Below, piece by piece: positions 1-10,139 of a DNA stretch of 64,000 bases. The notes below the pieces were generated by a model, which ran no database searches, was not told where the DNA came from, and saw only the letters and a program-made list of their open reading frames with translations. Origin of the DNA: Gaeumannomyces sp. JS-464 (taxonomy: Eukaryota; Ascomycota; Sordariomycetes; Magnaporthales; Magnaporthaceae); contig NGZR01000001.1 of the NCBI GenBank assembly GCA_002197995.1, forward strand, positions 682,001 to 746,000, in the 5' to 3' direction. The position numbers and the translations under genes were made by a program. The number at the start of each line of letters is the position of its first letter. Positions within the stretch are counted from its first letter, which is position 1.

Positions 1-517
1 TGCGTTCGTCCTGGCACTCGACGATCCCGCAAACAACCAGCGCCCCGATTATGATGCCCTTAAAAAAAAGAGTTCAAGAGGTCGTTCGCAACCAGCCTGA
101 CGGCTTAGAGACCATTAACCAAAGCGTTTACGGTCCTTTGACGAGGAGGCCTGTAGGCGTGATTATCGAACCAAAAAGCGCGAACAATCTGAAAGAGGGC
201 CGCATTCAACTGGCTGTCTGGACCGCGGCATGGTACCAGCGAATGCGGGCGCTTTGTGGTCATCACTGGCCCCGTTTCGTTACCCTTCCCCTCCTCCTGG
301 GTGGTGAGGACTCATGGAAACTCTATTTCGCGTGCGATAAGGGGACCAAAAGGGCATTGAGATTGCCGGTCCTTTGGGTATCGGTGGCACCCAGGATTTG
401 CTGGAGCTGTACATTTTCCTCGCTGTTCTTCGCGCCTTGGCTGCTTGGATGGATGAGCCCTTAAGATTGTGGATGATGGAGCTGCTTGGTGTCGGGCAGG
501 GCGAGGAGCCGGAGTGA
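1..517 (+). CDS. PD-(D/E)XK nuclease-like protein, 3' end only
   Basis: This is the C-terminal part of a fungal PD-(D/E)XK nuclease-like protein; the 5' part lies beyond the left edge. The block VGVIIEPK (about 153-176) carries the E-x-K pair typical of the core of this fold, followed by a helix resembling the family's LQLGVW segment (here IQLAVWTAAW). The C-terminal block GIGGTQDLLELYIFL (about 377-421) also matches the family end, and translation stops at TGA 515-517. Two frame changes break the gene: one at the A8 run 62-69 (one A too many) and one near 354 (one base missing). With both corrected the similarity is continuous. Many such fungal proteins are of unknown function and may not be active nucleases. 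The family call rests on motif recognition only. Confidence 0.6.
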
Positions 518-1364
518 AGGAAGGGCGCATAGGAACACTCTCCCCACGTGGTCTAACTACCGGGGCTAATGAGGTACAAATCCATCTTCTGGCTCTGGTA
601 TCGGTTCGTATGGGAACGGGAGCACCTCGGGCGAGCAGGTACCCCTTAAAGACAAATACCCGATGTGGGGTATGGTGCGGGTAGTACCCTCTGTCTGCAT
701 ACAAGATCAGAACTCGGTGATAACAACAAAGCAAATCATCCACTGCTCGCCACCGCCGGGGAGGTGATGAGCCACTGCCAGCCGCTATTCTCCTGTTTCC
801 GTTCCTATCTCCGTTCGTTTCCGGTTTATATACCCTCCCCGTCTCCGTTTCTACTTCCTGTTTCCCGTATCCTTTCCTTTTTTCCATTTCAGTTCCTGTT
901 TCTCTTTGTATATTGTCTTGTTCTTTGTTTAGTTACTATCTCCTGCATCCTTTCATATTTTGCGTACTGTAAAAGAATAAAACTTAAAGGTATAACACGG
1001 ACTGTAGGCTTTTACCTGGGAAACGTGCCTGCTTATTTGCTTGTTTACATAGCAACGGGAATAGGAAGCAAGACTCTTCCCACGAGTCTCGCCCACCTCC
1101 TCCACTTTTTTCTTTCTACCTACCTATCTTTTTCTTTCTTTTTTCTTTTCCTTTCTGTTTGCACCTGGAAAAGCGCACCTTGCGCTTCACGCGTGACCCG
1201 TGCACGCATTATCAAAACGCTCAATCCACAACGACGAACTGTGCCACAAAAAAAAAAAAAAAAAAAAAAAAACATCCCCAAGAACAAAAGAAAAGTCGAT
1301 CACGCTCGCCGGGCACTACCGGTATCACAGTTCGTCGGACACCAAGACCACCACCAAAGGCACA
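518..1364. other. Intergenic region upstream of the HNH gene
   Basis: No gene is recognisable here. The stretch is rich in C/T tracts from about 780 to 1160, as is common in fungal promoters, and ends in a 25-base A run followed by about 90 bases before the next start codon. Confidence 0.5.
1248..1272. repeat. A25 homopolymer
   Basis: Uninterrupted run of 25 A residues, 92 bases before the ATG of the HNH gene, probably within its promoter or 5' leader. It is one of eight homopolymers of 24 bases or more in the window. Confidence 0.95.
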
Positions 1365-3158
1365 ATGGCGGCGGACACTCCCCGAATCAGGGAGGCCCTC
1401 CCACCCCCATCCTCCGACATTGACTACCGGCTCGAGACGCAATCCGTCTGGTTCTGCCACCCTGCGTACCCCGACACGGAGGAGCCGCTCCTCCGGCTCG
1501 CCGTCATGCCCGACGGCGGCGGCGGCGTCGGCGTCGACTACGACCTCGCCCTCACGGCCTGCTGCATCGTCGCCGACAACGCGTTCGACAAGGGCTGGCT
1601 GGCCACGAGAACGACGCTGCCTGCTGAGGACGGCGACCACCAAGATGCCCCGCGGCGCTTTCGCTTCGACGAGATCCCTCGGCCGGCCGACGGCATTCTC
1701 AGGGGCAAGGAGTACTTCTTCTGCATGTCGCGGTCTAATCCGCAGCTGGGTAACTATTCCTTTTCCTTTCCTCTTTCCTTTCCTCCCTTCTTTTCCTGCC
1801 TTCTTTTTTCTATTTCCCTTTTCTCTCCCCCCTTCGTTTCCCGCACAAGGTCTTTTCTCCCCTCCGCTAACGCTTTAACCTGCGCTTTGCCATGCGGACA
1901 GACAGGTATCCCGTCGTCCCGTCCTTTGAGCACTGGCGCTTTCCCCGCTCGAAGCTGCCGTCGCCGTGGAGTGATCTTCGCATCCCGCCCTACTGGTGCC
2001 GGGTGAAGAGTATGCGTGCCGCCGAGATTCGAGACCACTTGCCGTGTTACAGGCTACAGCGGCGCTGTGAGCGCAGCGCACATTATCCCGCCCGAGGAAG
2101 TCTGGTGGTTTGAGAGCAATCATATGTACAGGTCTGTACTGCGATGGCCCGCGTGTTTGCGGGGGGTGTTTTGCCACAAGTTTAATCTTGGATTTTATTC
2201 AAATGGACTGGAGGGAGATGTGCTAACTATCTGGCGGGATTTGTATCGCCTTTTCGCAGGTACTGCTCGCGCCGTGGCGGGTTGGAACCTATTCGCGATG
2301 AACGCAACCTTATCCTGCTCCGGCGCGACATCCACCTCCTGTTTGACACCCGCAGCTTCGTCATGGTAGCCAAAGCCGGATCATCTCCGTCGACAGCGGC
2401 CGCCTCGCGCTCCACAGGCGCAGGTGCAGCAGACACAGCCTCCACGCAGCTCGTCCTCCACGTCCTGTGGCCTGGACCCAACCAGATCGTCGACCTTTAC
2501 CACAACCGCCAGCTCCAAAGCCCCGTCCGGGGTATCCAGGTCGAGTTCCTTTTCGCGCGGTTCGCCTGGGCCCTGTTTAATAAGGACGACGGCTCGACCT
2601 TGCTCGACGGGTACCAGAGAGAATACGCCGTCCGGCTCTACGCTCCGGCCAAGGGGCAGACGTATACGGAGCGGCGTGCCGGCCCCGTCGTTTCCAGCCT
2701 CCCGGCCTTGTTCCCCTGGTCGTGTCGTCGAAGAAACGGCGATGGTCCTTGGCGATGGCGGGCTCCCCGGACGAGGCGGTCAGTGATCGCAGCGCCGATA
2801 GCGATTCCGACGACGACGGCAGCGAGTATCGGACGCCACGCAGGCCGAGCTTCGAATGCGAGGAGGTCAAGGAGGTCCGGGCGATAGAGAAGTGGATCGA
2901 GTGGACAGAGCAGTGGAACCGGTTGAACAAAATCACTGGCAACTCCCTGGACGAGAAGGCCGTAACTCTCTGGACGGGAAGGCCGGTGGCTGCAGCATTG
3001 GCAACGATTCCGGTCACGATGGCAGCGACCGCCAGGCACCACGCGGGCCGGGCCCCGATGAGGTGGAGGCGGAGGAGGACCAGGCGATAGAGAAGTGGAT
3101 CGACTGGACGGAGCGGTGGAACCAGTTGAAAGCTATCGTCAATGATAACGACTACTAG
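1365..3158 (+). CDS. HNH-nuclease-domain protein, frame-disrupted
   Basis: Fungal HNH (HNH_2-type) protein. Three exons are inferred: 1365-1749, 1902-2131 and 2260-3158, with donors GTAACT and GTCTGT and acceptors ending GACAG and CGCAG. The domain signature is seen as TTCRVTGYSGAVSAAHIIP (about 2038-2095) and, after intron 2, DERNLILLRRDIHLLFD (about 2296-2346), the usual order of the conserved His and Asn/His elements. The C-terminus is a diverged internal repeat with AIEKWIEWTEQWN (2881-2925) and AIEKWIDWTERWN (3084-3126), 203 bases apart. The frame breaks near 2030, at the CCCC run 2713-2716 (one C short), and through a 23-bp tandem duplication at 2941-2986. Exon arithmetic becomes a multiple of three once all three are allowed for. 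The biological role of these fungal HNH proteins is unknown. It may be a pseudogene or a mis-sequenced gene. Confidence 0.7.
2941..2986 (+). repeat. 23-bp tandem duplication inside the HNH gene
   Basis: Two adjacent 23-base copies (2941-2963 and 2964-2986) match at 20 of 23 positions; each encodes NSLDxKA in its own frame. Because 23 is not a multiple of three, the duplication moves the downstream repeat unit out of frame with the upstream one. Confidence 0.85.
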
Positions 3159-3887
3159 CACGAACGCGAAAGGCCCCGACCGCGGAGCTGGCGCTTAGCT
3201 ATCTTCTCCCAACACCCGGTTTCCGCTCGCGGCGTCACGGCTCGCCGTCGTGATGCCCCCCAAGATCGGTGATGGCAGGTCGCGCGGTGGTCCATCGGGC
3301 ATGCGCCTTGAAGCCTTGCCGGCTTCGCCCTATGGCACAGGGGCAAAGCTTTGGGCCCTGAGTTTTCTTTTTTCTTTCCTTTTTTTTTCTCTCCCCACCT
3401 GCAAGAGCCTTCTTCGTCTGTGGTCCGGCGATGCCTTTGAGCTGGCCGGAATGGTCTAAGCTCACCTGTCGGAGAACCGATTACAATACGGAACGGTTTG
3501 CTTATGAAAATGTATGTATGGTTTTTGCCCTTTGCGCGCACCTGTGGGACACAAAGTTTGGGGGGTTTTCCTTTTTCCTTTTCTTTTTCGCCTTTTTCTT
3601 CGCTTTGCAGTGGGAAATTACCTGGAGGAAAAATTTTCGTTTTTTTCTTAGCTCTGCAGTGGGGAGTTACTTGGAGGAAAAAGAAGACGCATACTTTAAG
3701 CTAGTTGTGAAGAGATACGATAATTACCCAGGCCTAGTCCTCCCTGTTCTGGCCAGACTGCCTTACACAATCTCACGAGACACCCACCAGGACTTTCCCT
3801 CCGGATCGGGCACTGACCGACGGAGCGAAGGATGGCCAGGGCAACCGTGAGAGGCCGTCCAAAAAAGGTGGGCTCGGTGAGTTGCCC
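3159..3887. other. Convergent intergenic region
   Basis: Lies between the 3' ends of the HNH gene and the first zinc-finger paralogue. T-rich tracts occur at 3365-3395 and 3575-3640. An imperfect direct repeat of about 30 bases with a 49-base period sits at 3602-3684. No gene seen. Confidence 0.5.
3602..3684 (+). repeat. Imperfect direct repeat, period 49
   Basis: The segment TTTGCAGTGGGAAATTACCT (from 3604) recurs as TCTGCAGTGGGGAGTTACTT (from 3653), each followed by GGAGGAAAAA. The differences are transitions. Confidence 0.75.
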
Positions 3888-4649
3888 TTAGGACGTCTTC
3901 CTAACACCAGTTCCCCGGCAGCACGGGCACTCGCCGCTTCTGGGCTTCCCGAAATCGCGCACATCGCGCGCCCTCGAGGCGACGACTTGCGCGGCCCACT
4001 TGGCCTGATCCTCCAAGTCGATGAACACTTTGCGGTTCGCAGTCACCTCGGTGCCGCTTCGGCCCGCGGATGCAGCCTCGAACAGGGCTTTCATGGCGCA
4101 GGCCCACGACGATTCCCAGTCTCCGCCGGCGTACAGGGCGTCGGCCAGGGTCTCCTCGAGGTGGCTGCGCCTGAACGGCCCCTTCGGGGCCGCCCCGCCG
4201 AACCACGAGGCCAGGAGCCCCGTCGCCCTGCCGACCCGGGCGACGGCGTCGGCCGCCAGCGACGGCGGCTTGTCGTCGTTGGGCGAAATCCGGGCGTGAT
4301 CGCGAGCCAGGCGGCGCAGGATGACGTACTGGGCATCAAGCGACATGCCGGCGCGCCTGCCGTCGTCCGACACGCCCTCCCAAATGTCGACGATGGACGC
4401 GAGGCGCGAGAGGACGAGCTGCGCCGGAGATCCGGGCTCCAGCTTCGAGGAAGCCGCCTCTATCGGGGTCGTGAAGTTCTTGTGCATTGCTTTGACCTCC
4501 TTGACGTCCTGGAACGCAGCGTAGGTCAGGGCGAAAAGCTTCAACTCGTACTGCGCGTATGCAGTGGCAAGCCGCTCATGCGCCTCGACACGAGACGCCG
4601 GGCGAGGAGGATTAATATCCGCGAACTTGGGAAGAGGAAGAATAGACAT
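3888..4649 (-). CDS. Unknown protein, zinc-finger paralogue C
   Basis: Unidentified protein of 253 residues from the chosen start. The start MSILPLPKF at 4649 is preferred because the segment that follows (AYAQYELKLFALTYAAF) aligns with the N-terminal helix of the two related genes at 8.3 and 10.1 kb (AMAELERRIWRM, AFADLEEQIWRM). The frame stays open upstream to 5042, so a longer N-terminus cannot be excluded. Shared motif YAGGDWESSW (about 4105-4134 on the complement) corresponds to YGGGSWATSW and YGGGNFDSSW in the relatives. The C-terminus holds one Cys pair, ECPCCRGTGV, in place of the RING-like finger seen in the other two. The gene is uninterrupted. No function can be assigned. Confidence 0.6.
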   Translation of the reverse strand: MSILPLPKFADINPPRPASRVEAHERLATAYAQYELKLFALTYAAFQDVKEVKAMHKNFTTPIEAASSKLEPGSPAQLVLSRLASIVDIWEGVSDDGRRAGMSLDAQYVILRRLARDHARISPNDDKPPSLAADAVARVGRATGLLASWFGGAAPKGPFRRSHLEETLADALYAGGDWESSWACAMKALFEAASAGRSGTEVTANRKVFIDLEDQAKWAAQVVASRARDVRDFGKPRSGECPCCRGTGVRKTS

Positions 4650-6588
4650 TGCGTCGTCCGAAACTGGTTCGAGAGTTCTCAGGAGGTGGTTGGTAAGGTG
4701 GTAGTAGTACTGGTTTAAGTCTTTGAATTCTGAAAGGGTTCTTGGTTCTGCGAGTTGCAAGTAGATGTGTTGATGACCGGGGGAAAAAACGAAAGGCTGG
4801 CCATATGGTGCTTTATACATACCGCAGAACCAGAACGGCGCCTCCGGGTGCTCATCTGCTGTTCCGAAAAGGCTTGACCTTCTGGACTTGGTGGAGAATG
4901 AAGTCTGTGTGAGTGCCCCCTCCCACAAGCTGCTCTTTGTTGCTGGGCATTGCTTCCATAGCCCAGTCAGCGCGAGACCATTTCTATATCCGGAATTCAT
5001 CGACCGCCCGCATCGCAAGGCCATGTAGAACGTTTGGGTCAAGGAAATATGTTATTTATACCACGCAGGGACTCAAGTGTTAAAGGAAGTAGAAGCGATC
5101 AGTTCTATATCTGGGATCCTTTGTCTCTGGGGGACGGAAGCGACGTTCACGAGGGGTTGCGCTGAAAGCAGGGTCACGCTGACAAAGAGCTCCTCTTTGT
5201 ACTTGGCCGCCCGACGCCCCGATGCCAATCGACCGGACTCCGAATGGCTTTTCCTCCCTTCGCCGAGCGTTGAGTCTTGCCTCTCCTCCTTCTCGTCATC
5301 CGATTCTGTGTTCAATCCGCTTTTGTTCGGCCTTGCTTTCTTCTTCCGCGGTGGGTATCCGTCGCTGGCCCTGCTAGCGGAACGTCCGTCGTCGCCTTTG
5401 TGGAAAATACGATTCCGCCTGTGGAGGATCTGTGGTCAGCTCTGGAAGATCTGTAACGGATTTTTGGAGTGCTTGGGCGGCTGTGGAGGAGAGGAGAAAA
5501 ATTGAATGGCAAAATACCTATACGGTCTTCTCGTCTTCTGTCTCGTGATTGTAGTGCAGGTAGCGACGAAGGCTAGGGCTCCTCTCGGATTCTCTTGAGA
5601 ACTCACCTTGTGGAGCCTCGTCTTCTCTCTCGAGCTCTTGGTGCGGACGACGACTTCTTCCGAGCTCGTGTTGCAGATAGCGACGAAGGCTAGGGCTCCT
5701 CTTGGACTCTCTTTAGAAAACTCGTCTCGTGGAGCCTCGCCTTCTGTCTCGAGCTCTCGACGCAGATAGCGGGTTCGGCCGGGGATCATCTTGGATTCTC
5801 GTAAGGAAATTCATCTCATGAAACTCAAGGTCCGCGGTTTTCGCCGGGGGACAAAAGCTTCGGGAACGTAGCTCCTCTCGGGGAGTGCTATAGCCCGTTG
5901 CGTAATTCCGGATCGACGCTCGCATGTTTGGTTGGGGTCGGTCGGAGGGAGGGAGGGAAAAATTTTACGCCAGGTTTGAAAAAGATTTCCAGCCCACAAA
6001 AGGACATACACAGACCTTGGCAAGGCAGGAGCGTTCGGTTGGGCACCTAGGTAGGCACCAGGCACCGGTTAGGAGGTGTTAATTAGTAATAATGGCTCTG
6101 CGTGCGACGGGCTGGACCACGTGTCCAGTTTCCGGAAGTCTGCTCCGAGCACCATCCAGGGAGGTAGGCACCTGCCTATTTGATAGAATACCTTGCTTTC
6201 CTTTTCCAGGCTCTGCTTCTCGGTCACGTTGCTGCGGAGTCGTGACGGCAGAGGGCCGTCCCAAGGTCACAGGCACACTAGCAGTTAGAAGGATAGCCCA
6301 GAGGCGCTACGTCTTTTCCCAGTCTTTTATAACGACACTGGCTCCATTCTTGCCACATATCCCCGGGCTAGATTGTGTTGAGTTTGCCCGCAGCGTGGGG
6401 TTTACTCATGGCTGCAGGCTATTGCGAACATGCTGAGACCATGTCACATATGAAAAACAGGCCCACTTTGAGCCAGATCACAGACAACAACAATATAAGC
6501 TCCTGACTGCCTTTACTCGTGTCTGTTTCGCACGTCTTTTTATTCTACAACTCTCTATCAAACCCCCAGTCATCCCTCCCACCGTCCC
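4650..6588. other. Intergenic region with degenerate tandem repeat
   Basis: Contains the possible 5' extension of the preceding gene (to 5042), a three-copy degenerate repeat at 5556-5820, and two copies of the recurrent intergenic CCTAGGTA / GGTAGGCACC motif at 6044-6059 and 6162-6176. An open frame of 117 codons on the minus strand spans the repeat (5436-5789) but resembles no known protein. Confidence 0.4.
5556..5820 (-). repeat. Three-copy degenerate tandem repeat
   Basis: Copies begin at 5556, 5673 and 5762 with GCAGRTAGCG and share a following CTCTTGGA / GTGGAGCCTCG / TCTCGAGCTCT pattern. Periods are 117 and 89 bases. On the minus strand the first two encode near-identical peptides, SPRGALAFVAIC and NPRGALAFVATC. 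Confidence 0.7.
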
Positions 6589-7645
6589 TCAACGGAAGCG
6601 GCCGTGGCTCTTCAGCAGCCAGAACCCCACGCCCGCAGCCACGGCGGCCGCACCCGCGGCGACGCCCATGGCCCTGCGTACGCCGGCCTCGATGTGCGGC
6701 GAGACGATGTTCTTGAACTCGTTGGGGTCGTTGGTGCGGGGTACGGCGCGTCGGGGATCTCGTCGCCCAGAAACCCGCACAGCTTCTCCCAGCCCAGCCC
6801 TTCCTCGAGGTTCAACACCAGGGTCCGATCCTCGGGCAGAGCCGGCTTGACTTTGGCCATGCTGTGTTTTGTTTTTGGGGCTTTGTGAGCAGAGAGCACG
6901 ACCGGCACCCATCGCGAGCAAGAGGTTGGTCCCCCAAGGGAGACTCACTAGTCGTTGTACCAGTCCCGCAGGTTGGTCTCGGACCGGGGGTCCCACGGCG
7001 GCAGGCTGCCGGCGCAGTGGTCCCACAGCCTGCTCCCCAGGCGGAACATGTAGTAGTTGCGCGCGTCCAGGTACCTCAGGACGTTGAGCGGGAAGCTGCG
7101 CACGGCGGCCTCGAAGCTGCCCGGGCCGCCCCGGTACGACTTGGCGAAGGCCTCGGCGCGCCGCTCCGTCAGGATGAACTTGACGTCCGGGTCGTCCTTG
7201 TACGCGTTGAGAATGGCCTCTGGGAAATAGCTGGGGCATTCTAGGACGGCCTTTTTTTTTTTTTGGTTTGCATGGGGGAGGCAGCAGGCATGGGTCAGTA
7301 TTTGGCGGGCTCTTGGCATGGTTTTGTCGGCATCACGCCATGGCAATAAAAGCTGCTGCTCACGTCGTACTCGGCCCACCACTTCTCAAAGTCGGCCTTG
7401 GTGTATGGTTTTATGCCCGACTTGGGGTTGTTGTGGGACTCGATGGCCTCGTAGAAGATCCTGGGGTCGTGGTCCTTGCCGCCAATGTCGCCGTTGATGA
7501 TGACGATCATGTGGAGGGTGTTGTAGCCCAGGATGCTCAGGGCCTTGTACAGGCCCAGGGTCGCGGTGCGGCTGCAGCCCATGCCGATGATCTTGGTGGG
7601 CCGCTTGGCGGGCGGGTCGGGGAATTTGTCGATTGCGCGCGACAT
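6589..7645 (-). CDS. Sulfotransferase-family protein (Sulfotransfer_4 type)
   Basis: Fungal P-loop sulfotransferase-like protein, expected to use PAPS, with a C-terminal membrane anchor. Exons: 7645-7337, 7240-6949, 6861-6589; intron 1 has donor GTGATG and contains a run of A residues on the sense strand, and intron 2 has GTGAGT with acceptor ACACAG. The N-terminal loop IIGMGCSRTATLGLYKAL occupies the place of the usual RTGT phosphosulfate-binding loop, with Ala for Gly. ILTERRAEAFAKSYR fits the 3'-phosphate-binding region, and WEKLCGFLG the conserved C-terminal block. A hydrophobic segment (GVAAGAAAVAAGVGFWLL) precedes the end. The frame breaks at the G run 6738-6741, where one base appears to be missing, and one more base is needed at the exon 1/2 junction. 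Together these restore about 291 residues. Substrate unknown. Confidence 0.75.
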
Positions 7646-8334
7646 GATTGCGGTGGAGGGAGACGCCGAGAAAGCACAGGAGACGGGGAAGGGAGTCAGT
7701 CGGTCAGTCGCGAGGACGGCAGCGAAGATGCCCCCTATTAATGCATCCTGGGTGTGGACCCGGGCTGCATGAGGTCGGTTGGCGCTGCGACGCGACGGAT
7801 TGAAACGTGCGATTTGCGACGGGCCAAGAGGCCAGCCGGATGCGCAGGAAGTGATATTGCCTGCTTGTGGCCGGGGGGTGGGGATGACGTAAAATGCGAC
7901 GGTGATGGGCGCGACGCAGCAAGGGAGCAGCGCATCCATCCAACGAGCGCTGGACGCAGCCCACGCTAAGGCTCGCTGCCAGGCCGGGAATCGGCGCGGT
8001 CGTCGGGGCCGGGAGTCGGGGTCTTGCCGGGTTGGCGTTGGAGTGGTAGTTAAGGCCGTGATCACGAGAATGGGATGCATTGGAGAGATTCGTGTCAAAT
8101 TGTTAGAATATCAAGACATCAATGTCAGCCAGTTTCCATCTGCTAGGAGTAGGCCACCTTGTGGGCCTAGAATTTCCAAACACTTGGCTACCTAGGTACC
8201 TAGGCAGGGTGTAATTAGGATCAGGACTCACATGGAAGTCCCTGTTGCTGGCAGGCTAATAACAATCATGGGCTGACAATCATGGGCTGACAATCATGGG
8301 CAATAACACCCCAGCCGCCAGCTAGCGCAGCCGC
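7646..8334. other. Intergenic region with palindromic motif and 14-bp repeat
   Basis: Upstream region of the sulfotransferase-like gene. It holds the palindromic element TACCTAGGTACCTAGG at 8189-8204 and a short tandem repeat at 8263-8301. No gene seen. Confidence 0.5.
8263..8301 (+). repeat. 14-bp tandem repeat, 2.8 copies
   Basis: Unit CAATCATGGGCTGA at 8263-8276 and 8277-8290, with a partial third copy to 8301. It lies just downstream of the stop codon of paralogue A. Confidence 0.9.
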
Positions 8335-9358
8335 TCAGTGACGACCGACCATGGCGCGCTCTTCGTACACAACCGTGTACGCGTGCACAAACACTGCGGC
8401 GCCCGCCTGTTGCTCCTCTCTCGAGGGGATCGCTGGGGCCTGGCAGACGCCGCACAGCATGGCCCGCCGCCAATCGACGCCGTCGTCGCGCAAAATTGGG
8501 GCGAGCAGGCAGCCCCATCCTGTCATGTGGCCGCAGGGGAGCAGCAGGGGGTCGCACGGGGGAAGGCCCAGCTCCCGGTCCAGCTCCTTCTTGGTCGCCC
8601 AGATCCTTCCCGCAGTCGAAGCCCGCGATGGCGATCCTCCTCCGGCAAACGTTGCACCTGGGCAGCGGCGGCGGCCCGAACCGCGGCCCGTGGACCCAGT
8701 CGATCAGCCGCGCCGAGTCGTTCGTCTCCTCGCGCTCGGGCGCCGGCGGTTCGGCCCGGGCGAGATGCGAGTACAGGTTCCACAGCCGGCTCGCCTCGCC
8801 AGCAGCGCTCCGAGCCTCCTCCCGCGCTTCCCGACGGGGCCTCTCCTGGCTGGGATCGGGAGCGCCGCTGACTGTGAGCCCCGCCATCAGCGCGGCCGTG
8901 TCGGCCTTGCCAAGCACAGGAGCCCCGAAGTCCCTGACGGCGCCCAGGGCTGCGGCCGCGACTTGCCACGAAGTCGCCCAGCTGCCGCCCCCGTAAAGCA
9001 CTTGTTCCTCCTTGTCCGTCCTCACGTCGACGGCGCGGTAGCGGGCATCATCATGTCTGTCCCTGTCACGGGAGGCGGCGGGCTCGCGGATGAGCAGCCG
9101 GAGCGGCTGCCTGCCGACCCACTGCCGCTCGCCGTCCCGCTGATCCAGCATCGCCCTGGCCGTGGAGTAGATGCGACTGAGAGCCCAGTAGGGGGCGCTT
9201 TGGCGAGGGAAACACGTCATTGCCCCAACAATCTTCCCGCCGGTCCTGCCGTTCACTCCGCCCACCTCGACGAGCACCATGCGCCAGATCCGCCGCTCGA
9301 GTTCTGCCATGGCGTCCGCCAGCTGCCGCTGTGTCTGCTGAAGGCTCGGCTCCGTCAT
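8335..9358 (-). CDS. Unknown protein with RING-like finger, paralogue A
   Basis: Unidentified protein of about 340 residues, starting MTEPSLQQTQRQLADAMAEL at 9358. It shares an N-terminal helix (ELERRIWRM), a WLGQ/PLRLLIREP-like segment, the motif YGGGSWATSW and a C-terminal zinc finger with the genes at 3.9 and 10.1 kb. The finger has a RING-like order: CNVC (about 8655), CGHMTGWGC (about 8510-8536) and CGVC (about 8450-8461). It is split by one frame change near 8605-8611 (one extra base in GGGAAGG on the sense strand); removing it makes the length a multiple of three and joins the two halves of the finger. A RING-like domain would suggest ubiquitin-ligase activity, but the spacing is atypical and this is inference. 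Confidence 0.6.
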
Positions 9359-10139
9359 CTTTGTCGTGTTCCGTGTGTGGCTTGACTGTTGAGAGTATGC
9401 CACAAGCTTCGATGTGGTTGACCCCAGGAGCCCGAAATCAAGAGTTGGTGATATCCTGTGTGAGTTATATCCAGAGGGAGTTAGCTGTGTGTCTGTCCGG
9501 TTGTCGGTTCGGTGAAGAAGGTGTTGGGCGCTTGGGTTTTTGTAGACAGCATTGGCGCCCTCGTGCTGGTGGTAAGAACAAAGAATGCCTCTAGACAATG
9601 AGCAAGTCAAACGTTCGTTCTCCGCCGGTAAACAATAGAGCTGGACTGCAGCTGGCTGCAGCTAAAACAATAAGCTTTGATCGTTCTCTGGACAATGCAC
9701 GAGTGCAAAAGCCTTATCAGTTGGTACGAGGGTCATGGGAACAAAACAAAGGAAGCAATGGAGGAAGTAGGCAGAAAGGGGGAAAAGGGGAAATGAAACT
9801 GGGATAAACGTAATAGCAAAACAACGCCAACAAAAGCTTAATAGCAGTTAGGTAGGCATGATTATTCGGACGGGGATTATGATTTGGTTGCGGAATTAAG
9901 TTTGAATTAATTGGGTAATTAACCACCGGATACCGGGGAATTACTGAACAAGTCCTGATTATGTAGAATTGCCGCCGCGAAAGTCCAAACTGGAAATCTC
10001 AGGGCTAACTGGGTCTCGCAGGTGTATGGCTATGAAGAAGGAGATGGGAGATATCGCTGGGCACTTATTAGAAGCTGGAGAGAATTAGTTCACGTCTCTA
10101 GGTGATACAGACAGACCTGCTGGTGCGCGCCTAGCTAGC
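9359..10139. other. Intergenic region between paralogues A and B
   Basis: AT-richer than its surroundings, with purine tracts around 9740-9800. A GTTAGGTAGGCATG motif lies near 9847. No gene seen. Confidence 0.5.

Noticed and set aside
312..887. Minus-strand open frame of 191 codons at the left edge
   Set aside because: Overlaps the nuclease-like gene, has no recognisable motif and a skewed basic composition.
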